Origin: Lachnospiraceae bacterium UBA7784
GTDB taxonomy: Bacteria; Bacillota; Clostridia; Lachnospirales; Lachnospiraceae
Reading direction: 5' to 3'
DNA: 16,637 nt
Assembly: GCA_002480925.1 (NCBI GenBank)
Contig: DLDA01000037.1
Span: 1-16,637 of the forward strand
Shown here piece by piece: positions 1-10,041 of this stretch. Position 1 is the first letter of the stretch, and each line of letters starts with the position of its first letter. The notes under the pieces were generated by a model. That model made no database searches. It saw only the letters and a program-made list of their open reading frames with translations, and was not told where the DNA came from. The position numbers were made by a program, and so were the translations under genes.

Positions 1-631
1 CCCCGCATACGCGGGAAACACACATAACGGCTCAGCTTTTACAGCAGGGCGGAAGGATCACCCCCGCATACGCGGGAAACACACGTTGGAGAGAGTAAAA
101 AAGGATCCATAGAGGGGATCACCCCCGCATACGCGGGAAACACCGGGGCGGTTTGGTAAATAAAGGAGTATCAATGGGATCACCCCCGCATACGCGGGAA
201 ACACGTAGCAAAAATAAGGTGACTCTGGACGGGATCAGGATCACCCCCGCATACGCGGGAAACACTCCTACTGTACTTCCTTTCTTTTGGATGTATCGGG
301 ATCACCCCCGCATACGCGGGAAACACTTTTCTTTATTCAGTAATGAAAGGAGCATGGGGGGATCACCCCCGCATACGCGGGAAACACAAGAACTACAACA
401 AGAAAATCATAGAGGTTCGAGGATCACCCCCGCATACGCGGGAAACACTGAAAAGTACAAACTCATCCTTCAGATATCCTGGGATCACCCCCGCATACGC
501 GGGAAACACCACTCTCCTTCCGTATACTTGTAAACTAAATCAGGATCACCCCCGCATACGCGGGAAACACTATTGCTTGACAATGTTTTTTATTTGTGGT
601 ATAGGATCACCCCCGCATACGCGGGAAACAC
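1..631 (-). CRISPR. Type I-E CRISPR array, leader-proximal part (10 full repeats plus 1 partial, 10 spacers)
   Basis: Repeats lie at 1-21 (cut by the window edge), 55-82, 116-143, 177-204, 238-265, 299-326, 360-387, 421-448, 482-509, 543-570 and 604-631. They are 28 nt and identical at every base. All ten spacers are exactly 33 nt, so the period is 61. On the minus strand the repeat starts GTGTTT, has a 5-bp stem CCCGC/GCGGG around the loop GTAT, and ends GGTGATCC. This is the type I-E hairpin that Cas6e cuts at the base of the stem, leaving a 7-8 nt 5' handle. The GTGATCC end and the position after cas2 give minus-strand transcription, so the repeat at 604-631 is leader-proximal and the array continues beyond position 1. 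The lack of any repeat decay suggests an active array. Protospacer sources cannot be identified from the sequence alone. Confidence 0.98.
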
Positions 632-707
632 AGATAAAAGATCCCGTAAAATCAACCTTTTTCACCAAGCAGATCTCAAAAAATATTCACTTTCTTCGAG
701 AGTTCAA
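632..707 (-). promoter_or_regulatory. Short CRISPR leader with a possible array promoter inside the end of cas2
   Basis: Only 44 nt (632-675) separate the cas2 stop codon from the first repeat. This stretch is AT-rich and shows no terminator hairpin, so cas operon transcripts could read into the array. The best separate promoter I can find is a -35-like TTGAAC (702-707) and a -10-like TATTTT (680-685) with 16-bp spacing, each matching 4 of 6 consensus bases and both inside the cas2 coding end. The leader assignment is firm from position; the promoter is a weak inference. Confidence 0.4.
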
Positions 708-1569
708 GGATCAGCTTAGCATCCTCAAGTGCCCTGTGTGGAACAGTCTTATCGATCCCATATGAATGCAGAGTCGTGGACAGTTTATAATTGACCTGAA
801 AGAGTTTCTCCTTCTTTACCCGCTCTAACAGGTCAATAGTTCTGTTACTTAGTGCTGGTAAGCCATTCTTATCCAGTGCCACATTTATAAACAGTATATC
901 AAAACCGATATTATATCCTACAAGAGGAAGTTCACCGATAAAATCCATCAGATCGGGCAATACGCTTTTGATGTCCATCGCTCCACTGATCATATCATTT
1001 GTAATACCTGTCAGCTTTGAAATATTATCCGGTATTTGCTTATGGATGTCAATCATCTGGTGAAAAAAAGACAGTTTCCCTGACTCTGACTTTACCGCTC
1101 CTATTTCTATGATGTCATCCTTTATAGCATTAAGCCCCGTGGTTTCAATGTCAAGTACCACATAATTCTTATTATCCCTTGTCTGACGAGCCCTCTCAGG
1201 TGCATGTGCCTTTCCGGATATATGAGCTCTATGCATCTTGTAGGCATTGCTAAAACCCTTTTTCAGCTTATTGTCATCCTCTTTATCAGGATCAGCAGGC
1301 AACAGGATAAGAGGAATCCCATCGCTGTCAATGACAGTCCTTCCTGTATTTTTTGACTCAAAGCTGTACCCTATCTCATTATGACAGGAGTAGCTTATTG
1401 TAGCTTCTCCGGAACCGACTGAATCACAGACCCGCTTCCAGAGATACTCACGTATTCTCGAGTTATAATTGCCTACATATACTCCTGTCGAGATTTCCTG
1501 CATCCACTTGGTCAGGTCTCCTCTGAGTGATGGCGGGACATTTTTCAATGTGATCACGGTAAATGGCAT
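676..1569 (-). CDS. cas2: Cas2e fused to a DEDDh (DnaQ-like) 3'-5' exonuclease
   Basis: This 297-residue protein is about three times the length of a lone Cas2. Residues 1-95 are a Cas2e domain (start MPFTVITLKNVPPSLRGDL; IDSDGIPLILLP near residues 80-91). A basic linker of about 40 residues follows, then a DEDDh exonuclease at about 133-297. Its motifs are intact: D140 and E142 in LDIETTGL, D224 in GYNIGFD, and H278 with D283 in PHRALEDA. Cas2 bridges two Cas1 dimers in the spacer-acquisition complex. In studied I-E systems with this fusion, the exonuclease trims prespacer 3' ends before integration. The gene starts directly after the cas1 stop (TAA then ATG), with GAGG eight bases upstream inside cas1. 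It is the last cas gene before the array. Such fusions are known, so this is not new in itself. Confidence 0.96.
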   Translation of the reverse strand: MPFTVITLKNVPPSLRGDLTKWMQEISTGVYVGNYNSRIREYLWKRVCDSVGSGEATISYSCHNEIGYSFESKNTGRTVIDSDGIPLILLPADPDKEDDNKLKKGFSNAYKMHRAHISGKAHAPERARQTRDNKNYVVLDIETTGLNAIKDDIIEIGAVKSESGKLSFFHQMIDIHKQIPDNISKLTGITNDMISGAMDIKSVLPDLMDFIGELPLVGYNIGFDILFINVALDKNGLPALSNRTIDLLERVKKEKLFQVNYKLSTTLHSYGIDKTVPHRALEDAKLILELSKKVNIF

Positions 1570-3148
<1,579 letters not shown>

Positions 3149-3149
3149 A

Positions 3150-3863
3150 TCAAGCCTCCAATGCATCAAACGCATCATGGTCTTCATGATCAACAGGAAG
3201 TTCAAGCATCTTCCTCGACTCTTCTCTCCATTCGTACTCTCGTCCTTCCGGAGATAACGAAACGATATTATCCCGTCTTAAAGAAGTCTGAGAATCCGGG
3301 AGTTCTTTGGCATCTGCATATATAAAGACCTTACCGGGATATTTCTTTTTATACCAGTCTGCTATCTGCAAAGGCAGTTTTTCAAGAGATGCCACGACAG
3401 GACTGTCTACTACCCCAAGTATGAAATCCTCAGGAACCGGGCATGACCGCCTTCCCATATAGAGCTGGAAATAAGGATGTTTCAGGGCTTCTGTTATCCT
3501 TTCGATAAGATATGCGTCTTCATGTCCTACAGCTACCACAAATACAGCATCCTCAAGATAATATCTTCGAGTGACATATGTCCTGTCCAGAACGGGATCG
3601 GGTTCTTTTCTGCTATCCTTATACTTATGTGCCGTCTGATAATCGTACTCTATCTGCCCCGGCTGGTCTATCCGAACTGCAAAATGCAGCCTGTTCAGCC
3701 CCCTTATCTTTTCATCCTCATTTCTCCTGTATCCGAGAGCAGCAGCGATAAGTCCTGTCACTGCGCTCTTTGATGGAAAGGGATCTGTATGACGTATCTC
3801 AAAATGAGAAGAGCTTCCCCATGACTGAAGCGGCCCTGCAAATTTTAAAAGTACCGTTTTCAT
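3150..3863 (-). CDS. cas5e: Cas5e (CasD), Cascade subunit
   Basis: This 237-residue RAMP protein caps the 5' end of the crRNA in Cascade and holds the repeat-derived handle next to Cas8e. The family hallmarks are at the N-terminus: KFAGPLQSWG (7-16) and PSKSAVTGLIAAALG (30-44). The start ATG has AAGGAG about seven bases upstream and lies 13 bases after the cas7e stop. The length is close to that of E. coli CasD. I see no active-site motif and expect none, because type I-E Cas5 is structural. Confidence 0.96.
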   Translation of the reverse strand: MKTVLLKFAGPLQSWGSSSHFEIRHTDPFPSKSAVTGLIAAALGYRRNEDEKIRGLNRLHFAVRIDQPGQIEYDYQTAHKYKDSRKEPDPVLDRTYVTRRYYLEDAVFVVAVGHEDAYLIERITEALKHPYFQLYMGRRSCPVPEDFILGVVDSPVVASLEKLPLQIADWYKKKYPGKVFIYADAKELPDSQTSLRRDNIVSLSPEGREYEWREESRKMLELPVDHEDHDAFDALEA

Positions 3864-3876
3864 ATTAGAACTCCTT

Positions 3877-4935
3877 CTAAACCAGCTGTTTTATCTGTGA
3901 TAAATCATTCAGAAGCTCTTTAAGATTTGATTCCTCTTTTCCTGAAGGAGCGTCGATATCTTCCTGCGACAGATAAAATGTGAATACGGGCTTGTCTACA
4001 AACTTCTCTGACTTGTTAAGCTCATCAAAAAGGCGTCTGACTGACTCCTTTACATATCCGTCGGTAGATCTGACCGGCTTCTCAAATGCACTTACAAGAC
4101 TTACCGGTCTGTCTCTTCTGATATTTACCATGATAGCCTGCGGAAGAGTATCATTGGCAAATGTATTTATCTTTCCTGAAGGCATTGAATTGGAAAATGC
4201 CTCAACAAAAAGCTTTACTGCCTCTATAGCGCTATCCGCACTTCCCAGCTGGTCGATAAGCTCATGGACTGCGACATTTGCATACCTGTATAATGTTTCT
4301 GAATTGTACTCAATCGTACCAAGCATACCGGCGCCAGCCTCATTATCAGGGGAAAGATCATCCATAGCAGTATAATAATCAAACTCGGTCTCTACTGCAT
4401 GTGTAGAAATAGCATGGGCTACCTGGGCGGATGCATCCTGATTAAGCGAAGGATCGTCAGCTACCATTCGTCCGAACAGGGCAATATCGATTTCAGGATT
4501 ATCCTTCAGACATTCCTGGAGTTTCTTTTTATCCGTAACTCCCTCGATCGCTGCATGAGCAAGCGACATTGCCTGTTTCTTTCCGATAAAGAACAATGCT
4601 TTCGCCAGGTTTTTCTTTTTATCGATTGAAATACCGACCCCTTCTATTACTAATTCAGCCATATTCATAGCCTTATCATGGTCGATCGAGGGATCTATAG
4701 CCTCTATCTGTTCTGCGACATAATCTGTAACCCTCTTTGTCCTTATTCCGATATTCTCAGAACTGTTGTCACCGAAATACCTGCGCATCGCTGCCTTCCA
4801 GGCCTGAGAGCTTACACGGGCTCTTCTCGCGCCGCCGTACATTGCGGTTTTTGGGCTGCCAGAATCATCACGGTTTACATTTGACGGTGGAAGCGTCTGG
4901 ATCACATGAATGTCTAAAAAGATCTTATTACTCAT
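3877..4935 (-). CDS. cas7e: Cas7e (CasC/Cse4), Cascade backbone subunit
   Basis: This 352-residue protein is the repeated backbone subunit (six copies in E. coli Cascade) that wraps the spacer part of the crRNA. The signature stretches are IQTLPPSNVNRDDSGSPK (12-29) and RARVSSQAWKAAMR (38-51), which are highly conserved in the I-E Cas7 family. The length is close to the E. coli protein (363). The start is well supported by AGGAGGT seven bases before the ATG. This is the strongest ribosome binding site in the operon, which fits the need for several copies per complex. It lies 26 bases after cse2. Confidence 0.97.
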   Translation of the reverse strand: MSNKIFLDIHVIQTLPPSNVNRDDSGSPKTAMYGGARRARVSSQAWKAAMRRYFGDNSSENIGIRTKRVTDYVAEQIEAIDPSIDHDKAMNMAELVIEGVGISIDKKKNLAKALFFIGKKQAMSLAHAAIEGVTDKKKLQECLKDNPEIDIALFGRMVADDPSLNQDASAQVAHAISTHAVETEFDYYTAMDDLSPDNEAGAGMLGTIEYNSETLYRYANVAVHELIDQLGSADSAIEAVKLFVEAFSNSMPSGKINTFANDTLPQAIMVNIRRDRPVSLVSAFEKPVRSTDGYVKESVRRLFDELNKSEKFVDKPVFTFYLSQEDIDAPSGKEESNLKELLNDLSQIKQLV

Positions 4936-4961
4936 AAATATTACCTCCTAAGTTTTATCTG

Positions 4962-5567
4962 TTAATTGTTCTTGTCGTCATCAGTCTGCTCTTCATCCTG
5001 ATATGATCTGGAATAATAATCAGACGCCCATTTAAGGCACATCTTTTTCTTATTCCCCATCTGGATAGAGAAGAGATCCTGCGCGAGCCGTGGAAAATTT
5101 ATGGCAATACTGCCTTTCCTTTTTACTATACTTATCAGATGCCTCAGATGATAGGTCAGCTCGTTGAAATCAGTCGCAGTGATAAGGGCATTGAATCTCC
5201 GGTCAAGAGCACCCGGATCATCTTTATCCCTGCCAGCTGCTATGGTCTTCCCGATCGAGCCGTAATCATCATCTGATATTACGCCAGAGGAAGCCCCCTG
5301 CATACACAGGGCATAGAGCTGAAGGGTTATATAGATCGCATTTTCCTCGTATGTCTCCCGTCCATTCTCACTCAAGAACTCCGGTGGGAGATACCTGAAG
5401 AAAACAGGCCATACATCCTCTGCCTCGCCAAGAGGCTTTCCCGTCGAATTCCTTAGCTTAGCAAGCTCAGCAGATCTCTGGCTTCCTTTCAAGCCCTCAA
5501 TCCTTTGGATGATACCATCTGTAGCACCCCAGACTTTTTTCTGTTTCTCATTGTCCACTTTTCTCAC
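4962..5567 (-). CDS. cse2: Cse2 (CasB, Cas11e), Cascade small subunit
   Basis: This 201-residue, mostly helical and charged protein sits between cas8e and cas7e, where the Cascade small subunit is always found. Two copies form the belly of the I-E complex and stabilise the crRNA-DNA hybrid and displaced strand. Recognisable features are VWPVFFRYLPPEF (about 53-65) and LTYHLRHLISIVKRKGSIAINF, which resembles the Cse2 family C-terminal region. The start is GTG (the reverse complement of CAC at 5565-5567), one base after the cas8e stop, with AAAGG a few bases upstream, so translation is probably coupled. It is longer than E. coli CasB (160). The sequence is divergent, and gene order carries part of the call. 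Confidence 0.9.
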   Translation of the reverse strand: MRKVDNEKQKKVWGATDGIIQRIEGLKGSQRSAELAKLRNSTGKPLGEAEDVWPVFFRYLPPEFLSENGRETYEENAIYITLQLYALCMQGASSGVISDDDYGSIGKTIAAGRDKDDPGALDRRFNALITATDFNELTYHLRHLISIVKRKGSIAINFPRLAQDLFSIQMGNKKKMCLKWASDYYSRSYQDEEQTDDDKNN

Positions 5568-5568
5568 C

Positions 5569-7263
5569 TTAACCTTTCAGCTTTTTTTCCACCTTAGCCT
5601 TGAACATTTTATAAGCGACTACTATATTGATGCCATTCTTTTTATCATCCCCCTTTATCCCGATCAGGTCCCTGGTCGTGGCTCTTTCTACAAATGCTTC
5701 TGCCCTGACAAGGACTATTCTTTCAAGTGTCTGATACCATTCCTCCACCTTTTCATTCATAGATGCATCTGGTTCTATCCCTGCAAGCCAGTTCTGAAAA
5801 GGCTCATTGAGCTCCTGATAGAGCTTCTCTGTCTCATTGTCTGCAAAAACCGGGCCAGGATCGGTGTTATTCTTTGAATTCATTCCTCTGATCTTTGCTA
5901 TGTCAAGAATAAAGTTGCGGTAATATCCTGCGACCGTTTTTGTTATCTCGACAGAATCGTTTATCCTTGTGATCCAGCCGTTATCGGATGTATCAGCTAT
6001 TACCAGATCATTGGCAGTTATTTTGCTTAAGATCTCATCTGTCGGAACCCATGATGTAGCATTTCCATCATCCTTCATGCTTACTGCATTGATAGTTATC
6101 CATTTATTTCCGACTACATCTCTAATCCGATTAAGATACCACATGATCGCGGGCTGATGGTAATCGGCCTTATCGCAATCTCTTAAAGCTATAAGACCAA
6201 ATGACCGCCAGACCGCCTGTCCAGACCTATGCTTTCTTGGCGTATAGTGTCCTTTATTTTCTCCAGTCTTATTCTTGTTCCATACTGTCATTGGTTCAAG
6301 AAAATTATCCCTGTGCTCTATCGCAGGAAGCTTTATGATCTCAAGGCACGTTCCCTCACTATCAGTATGATCCGGTTTTATATATATAGCTCTGCACCAG
6401 TTAGTATAAAGCTCTGCAAGATTATTGATATTTTTTCCTGCCCTCAGGCGTTTTGCATTTATAAGTCCGGCGTTTTCCCAGCATGGTCTTTCAATCCCTG
6501 CTATGAAGCTGCTATCTGGATGCACTGGTATATAGTTAAACATAAGAGTTTCAAATAAATTATCGCCCTCAAGATACAATCCACCAATATCAAACATCCA
6601 GCCTTTTGATGGCTTCTGACCTTTTCCAATGTAACTTGTCTTATCTGATACACCTATATACCCCTGAAGCATGATAAGCCAGCGTGCCAGATCTCCAGAA
6701 CAAAGTAAATCCTTTTTATCAACAGCCACTACAGGAGAAAACAAAGCCACCTTATTATCACTCTCTGATATAAGACGATTTAAATTTTTCCCTGCAAATT
6801 TCGTAGGTTTCTTTCCTTCCGGAGTGATCTCATCCATCTCCTCTTTCGTCAGCTGATAGAAAGGATACTTGTCATCATACAGAAAGAAATGATCCCTCCA
6901 TTTCTCAAGATAGCTTATAACGATATCGGGGAATCTTCCTGCCTTCCAGATCTCCTCCCAGCTTTTAGTGAGATCCTCCTGATAATCCTCAAGGTCATCC
7001 TCATCAACGGGTCTGTCCTGCTGCATCATATCATTCAGTCTGAAATAAGGGTACGGATTCCCCTTGCTGTCATATCTGGAAAAGACCGTCTGAACTATAG
7101 CCAGAAGAAATCGCAGTATCGCAAAGTCCTGAGCCTTCATCTCACCCGCCAGACATCTGTAGCTGCCTGTGTTTGTAAACAATTCCAGAAGAGATACTTT
7201 TGTCTGTTCGCCATTCTTTATCACTTTTATCCATGATTCATCGAGAAGACTGTATCTGCCCAT
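5569..7263 (-). CDS. cas8e: Cas8e (CasA/Cse1), Cascade large subunit
   Basis: The large subunit reads the PAM, starts DNA unwinding and recruits Cas3. The 564-residue protein opens with the CasA/Cse1 family pattern LLDESWIKV (6-14), followed by SLLELF and a hydrophobic helical stretch QDFAILRFLLAIVQTVF. E. coli CasA has 502 residues, so this is a somewhat long member. The ATG directly abuts the cas3 stop (TAG then ATG), with AGGG eight bases upstream inside cas3. The cse2 start follows one base after its stop. The PAM-contacting loop cannot be located confidently by eye in this fast-evolving family. Confidence 0.94.
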   Translation of the reverse strand: MGRYSLLDESWIKVIKNGEQTKVSLLELFTNTGSYRCLAGEMKAQDFAILRFLLAIVQTVFSRYDSKGNPYPYFRLNDMMQQDRPVDEDDLEDYQEDLTKSWEEIWKAGRFPDIVISYLEKWRDHFFLYDDKYPFYQLTKEEMDEITPEGKKPTKFAGKNLNRLISESDNKVALFSPVVAVDKKDLLCSGDLARWLIMLQGYIGVSDKTSYIGKGQKPSKGWMFDIGGLYLEGDNLFETLMFNYIPVHPDSSFIAGIERPCWENAGLINAKRLRAGKNINNLAELYTNWCRAIYIKPDHTDSEGTCLEIIKLPAIEHRDNFLEPMTVWNKNKTGENKGHYTPRKHRSGQAVWRSFGLIALRDCDKADYHQPAIMWYLNRIRDVVGNKWITINAVSMKDDGNATSWVPTDEILSKITANDLVIADTSDNGWITRINDSVEITKTVAGYYRNFILDIAKIRGMNSKNNTDPGPVFADNETEKLYQELNEPFQNWLAGIEPDASMNEKVEEWYQTLERIVLVRAEAFVERATTRDLIGIKGDDKKNGINIVVAYKMFKAKVEKKLKG

Positions 7264-10041
7264 CTATTCTACCCTTTCTGTCATAAGCCCGGTTCTGCTA
7301 TCATATTTCATATGAATATTTCCTAGTGTAAAGCTACCATCCTCATCAAATATAAGTCCAAGCTGTCCCTTTAGCCACGGTTCATCCTGCCATTCCGCAA
7401 GATTCTTGCTATTATATTCCTCCAGTTCTTCGATAAGTGTGTTTATTCCTCTGTCTTTACCATATGTTACAGACAGAGGAAGTCTTATCGTCTGGCCTGC
7501 CAGTTCCTTTGCCATCTCTGCCTCATGGATATGATCAGAGATAAGCTTCTCCATTCCGTTCTTTGGAGAAAACATCCCGTATTTATCTCCATTCCTTTTT
7601 ACTGCTATGATCTCGACCGTCTCATTTGTATCACGGACCTGTGCATAAGCCTCTTCTTCACTTGATGAGGTATCCATCGTGTTAAGCCAGCCTATAAGGT
7701 TATATTTTTCAGTATCTATCCTTTTCTTTGGACCATCTATCCGAAATGACTTTGCCTTCTGTTCTTTTCTTTCTATACCAGAATGAAACTTTTCCTTTGA
7801 TTCATCGTATTTCTTCTGATATTCCACCGGGAATACCGGGTCGCATCCGGTGTCATAGACCTTCTGTACCAGAGGTGATATCATCGATGGTATCATTACC
7901 TTATCAGGCAGATAATACTGTGTCCTTGCAAGAAGATAGTCTCCGTAGACAGCAGATGATCCACTGCTGAATTCAAGACTATCGCTTTCTCCCAGTACAT
8001 AGGTCACTGCTTTTTTATGCATGTCCGGCCTTCTGATGTCATGCCTGTGCAGTCTCCCTATCCTCTGCATCAGAAGATCCATAGGACACAAGTCTGTTAT
8101 AAGGACATCAAAGTCTATATCAAGCGACTGCTCTATTACCTGTGTGCCTATGACAATAAGTTTTTCCGGGCGACGGGCTCCCTTGCCAATAAGCTCAAGA
8201 AGCCGCTTTTCCTTATCTATCCTGTCGGTCGCTATAAACTCTGAGTGCAGTAGTACGACTTTTTCTTCTCCGAACTGCTTTATGCACCTTTCTGCTATCT
8301 CCTGCGACCGTTTTACGGTATTTACTATTACACCGGCTATACCGCCCCCATCAATAAGTCCTGATATCTTATCATAAAGATCCTCATCCGAAAGCCTTTT
8401 TATCTCCACAGGCTTGTCCTCTTCCCTCGGAAAATCCGTCTCCTGATCTGCCCTTTTTCCATCGGTATATGTCATGAGCGGATATCCATCGGTAGAAAGG
8501 TCAGCCCTTGTCATATCCATATCTCTTTTCTTAAAGCCCTTTCCTCTTAGATATTCTACAACAAGCTCCTCTCTTTTCTTTGCCGGAAGTGTCGCTGAAA
8601 GCAGGACCACAGGAACACCATATGCGCCCATCCAGCGTATGGACTCAGCGAGATACTGCTGCATATAGGCATCATATGCATGCACCTCATCTATTATGAC
8701 TACCTTTCTGTCGAAGCCTAAATGTCTTAGCGCAAGATGCTTCTGCTTCAGTGAAGCCAGAAGGAACTGGTCTACGGTTCCCACAACAAAGTCATCGAGT
8801 GCAGATGTCTTTCTGCCTAGAAACCACTGGTTTACTACAACCGAACCGCCTTTCTCGTCATCATCTACATTTCCTTTAAAGGAAAGTCTCTGCATAATAG
8901 GGTTTTGTGCCGCCTTTCCGTGCTTTAACTGTATGGGTAGTCTTTTTCCATAGCTTTCTGATACCTTTTCAAGCCAGCTCTCGACACGGGGAAACATACC
9001 GTTCGACGTGGCCTGTGTCGGAAGCCCGAAAAAGAGCCCGCTTCTTCCTGTCTTTGCTGCAAGCTGTTCGGCAGCAGCAAGGGCGGCCTCGGTCTTACCG
9101 CCTCCCATGGGAGCTTCTATTATTATGATCCCCGGGTCTCGGATAGTACTTATCCTGTCGTATATGACCCTTTGGAAATCTCTTGGCATAAAACCGAACC
9201 TGTTCAGGTAAAATTCACCGCACGTCCCCGGAGCCGTAAACTCGACATGATCAACCGTATACCATTTTCTTATCCCCTCCCCGAATCGCCTGTCCGGGTC
9301 TTTTACATCTATATCATCTACAGGGATAAGTGGGAAGTAATTCTCATTACTTGCTATCCAGTCTGCCATTATAAGAAGCCCTGAGAGCAGCACCTGAGAC
9401 GGCTGTGAGAGCTCTGGAATATCATCCCTGCTGGTAAACCCGCTTTCCTTTATTGCCCATTCGAAGATGAATTCCCTGGCTTCTTTCCATATGGCTGATA
9501 CGTCAGAAAGCTTCTCCGTCTGATAGTAGTTCGCCCTGTATGCACTCATCTGATCTTGACAGACACTCTCTGACCCTACAGGCCTGCCATGATGGGCACC
9601 TATGATCGAAGAGACACCCTTGTTTACTCCCATTTCCTGGAGGATCACTTCTCCCGCAAGGGAATGATGCGTATACCCTGCGAATCTGATATCAAAGTCG
9701 CTTATCCCGGTAAATCCGGCCATCTCAAGCTTATCCACAAGCTGTGCGTCCAGATCGGCTGTGTTATTATAGCCATTCTGAGTCTGAAATGCCGGAGTGG
9801 CCTTTCCTATATCATGGACTCCGCCCAGAAATCTCACAAGCGTCTCTGCAAGGTACTCATTCCCATCCTTTATCCCTGCTATAATATCGTTTTTCTGGCC
9901 AGCACCCAGCCAGTGATCCCATAGAAATGAGCATACATCCATCGTATCACGCAGATGCCAGATCAGGGGCAGCCATACAGGCTTGTCGTCTCTTATGCTC
10001 TTTTTAGCCCATATGGCTTTTGTGACCATATCTATCTGCAT
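7264..10041 (-). CDS. cas3: Cas3, HD nuclease-helicase
   Basis: Cas3 is recruited to Cascade bound at a target and degrades the DNA with an N-terminal HD nuclease driven by a C-terminal superfamily 2 helicase. The HD part shows H29, GGVHDIGK (H76, D77), YTHHSLAGE (H125, H126), GAHHG (H150, H151) and D227. The helicase part shows Walker A GGGKT (313-317), the DEVH box (451-454), SAT (482-484) and motif VI QRIGRLHRH (659-667). I chose the ATG at 10041 (925 residues). It has GGGAGGG about ten bases upstream, and the protein then begins like other Cas3 proteins, just before the first HD histidine. The frame stays open for 63 more codons through AT-rich DNA without a ribosome binding site. This is the first gene of the operon. 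Confidence 0.96.
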   Translation of the reverse strand: MQIDMVTKAIWAKKSIRDDKPVWLPLIWHLRDTMDVCSFLWDHWLGAGQKNDIIAGIKDGNEYLAETLVRFLGGVHDIGKATPAFQTQNGYNNTADLDAQLVDKLEMAGFTGISDFDIRFAGYTHHSLAGEVILQEMGVNKGVSSIIGAHHGRPVGSESVCQDQMSAYRANYYQTEKLSDVSAIWKEAREFIFEWAIKESGFTSRDDIPELSQPSQVLLSGLLIMADWIASNENYFPLIPVDDIDVKDPDRRFGEGIRKWYTVDHVEFTAPGTCGEFYLNRFGFMPRDFQRVIYDRISTIRDPGIIIIEAPMGGGKTEAALAAAEQLAAKTGRSGLFFGLPTQATSNGMFPRVESWLEKVSESYGKRLPIQLKHGKAAQNPIMQRLSFKGNVDDDEKGGSVVVNQWFLGRKTSALDDFVVGTVDQFLLASLKQKHLALRHLGFDRKVVIIDEVHAYDAYMQQYLAESIRWMGAYGVPVVLLSATLPAKKREELVVEYLRGKGFKKRDMDMTRADLSTDGYPLMTYTDGKRADQETDFPREEDKPVEIKRLSDEDLYDKISGLIDGGGIAGVIVNTVKRSQEIAERCIKQFGEEKVVLLHSEFIATDRIDKEKRLLELIGKGARRPEKLIVIGTQVIEQSLDIDFDVLITDLCPMDLLMQRIGRLHRHDIRRPDMHKKAVTYVLGESDSLEFSSGSSAVYGDYLLARTQYYLPDKVMIPSMISPLVQKVYDTGCDPVFPVEYQKKYDESKEKFHSGIERKEQKAKSFRIDGPKKRIDTEKYNLIGWLNTMDTSSSEEEAYAQVRDTNETVEIIAVKRNGDKYGMFSPKNGMEKLISDHIHEAEMAKELAGQTIRLPLSVTYGKDRGINTLIEELEEYNSKNLAEWQDEPWLKGQLGLIFDEDGSFTLGNIHMKYDSRTGLMTERVE

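Noticed and set aside
153..765. Open frames across the CRISPR array with repeated peptides such as GSPPHTRET and DHPRIRGKH
   Set aside because: These are translations of the CRISPR repeat in different frames, a familiar annotation artefact, and not proteins.
3149..3205. N-terminal extension of cas6e by 19 codons into cas5e
   Set aside because: The internal ATG at 3148 has GGAGG at good spacing and gives the family-typical N-terminus MYMSRV.
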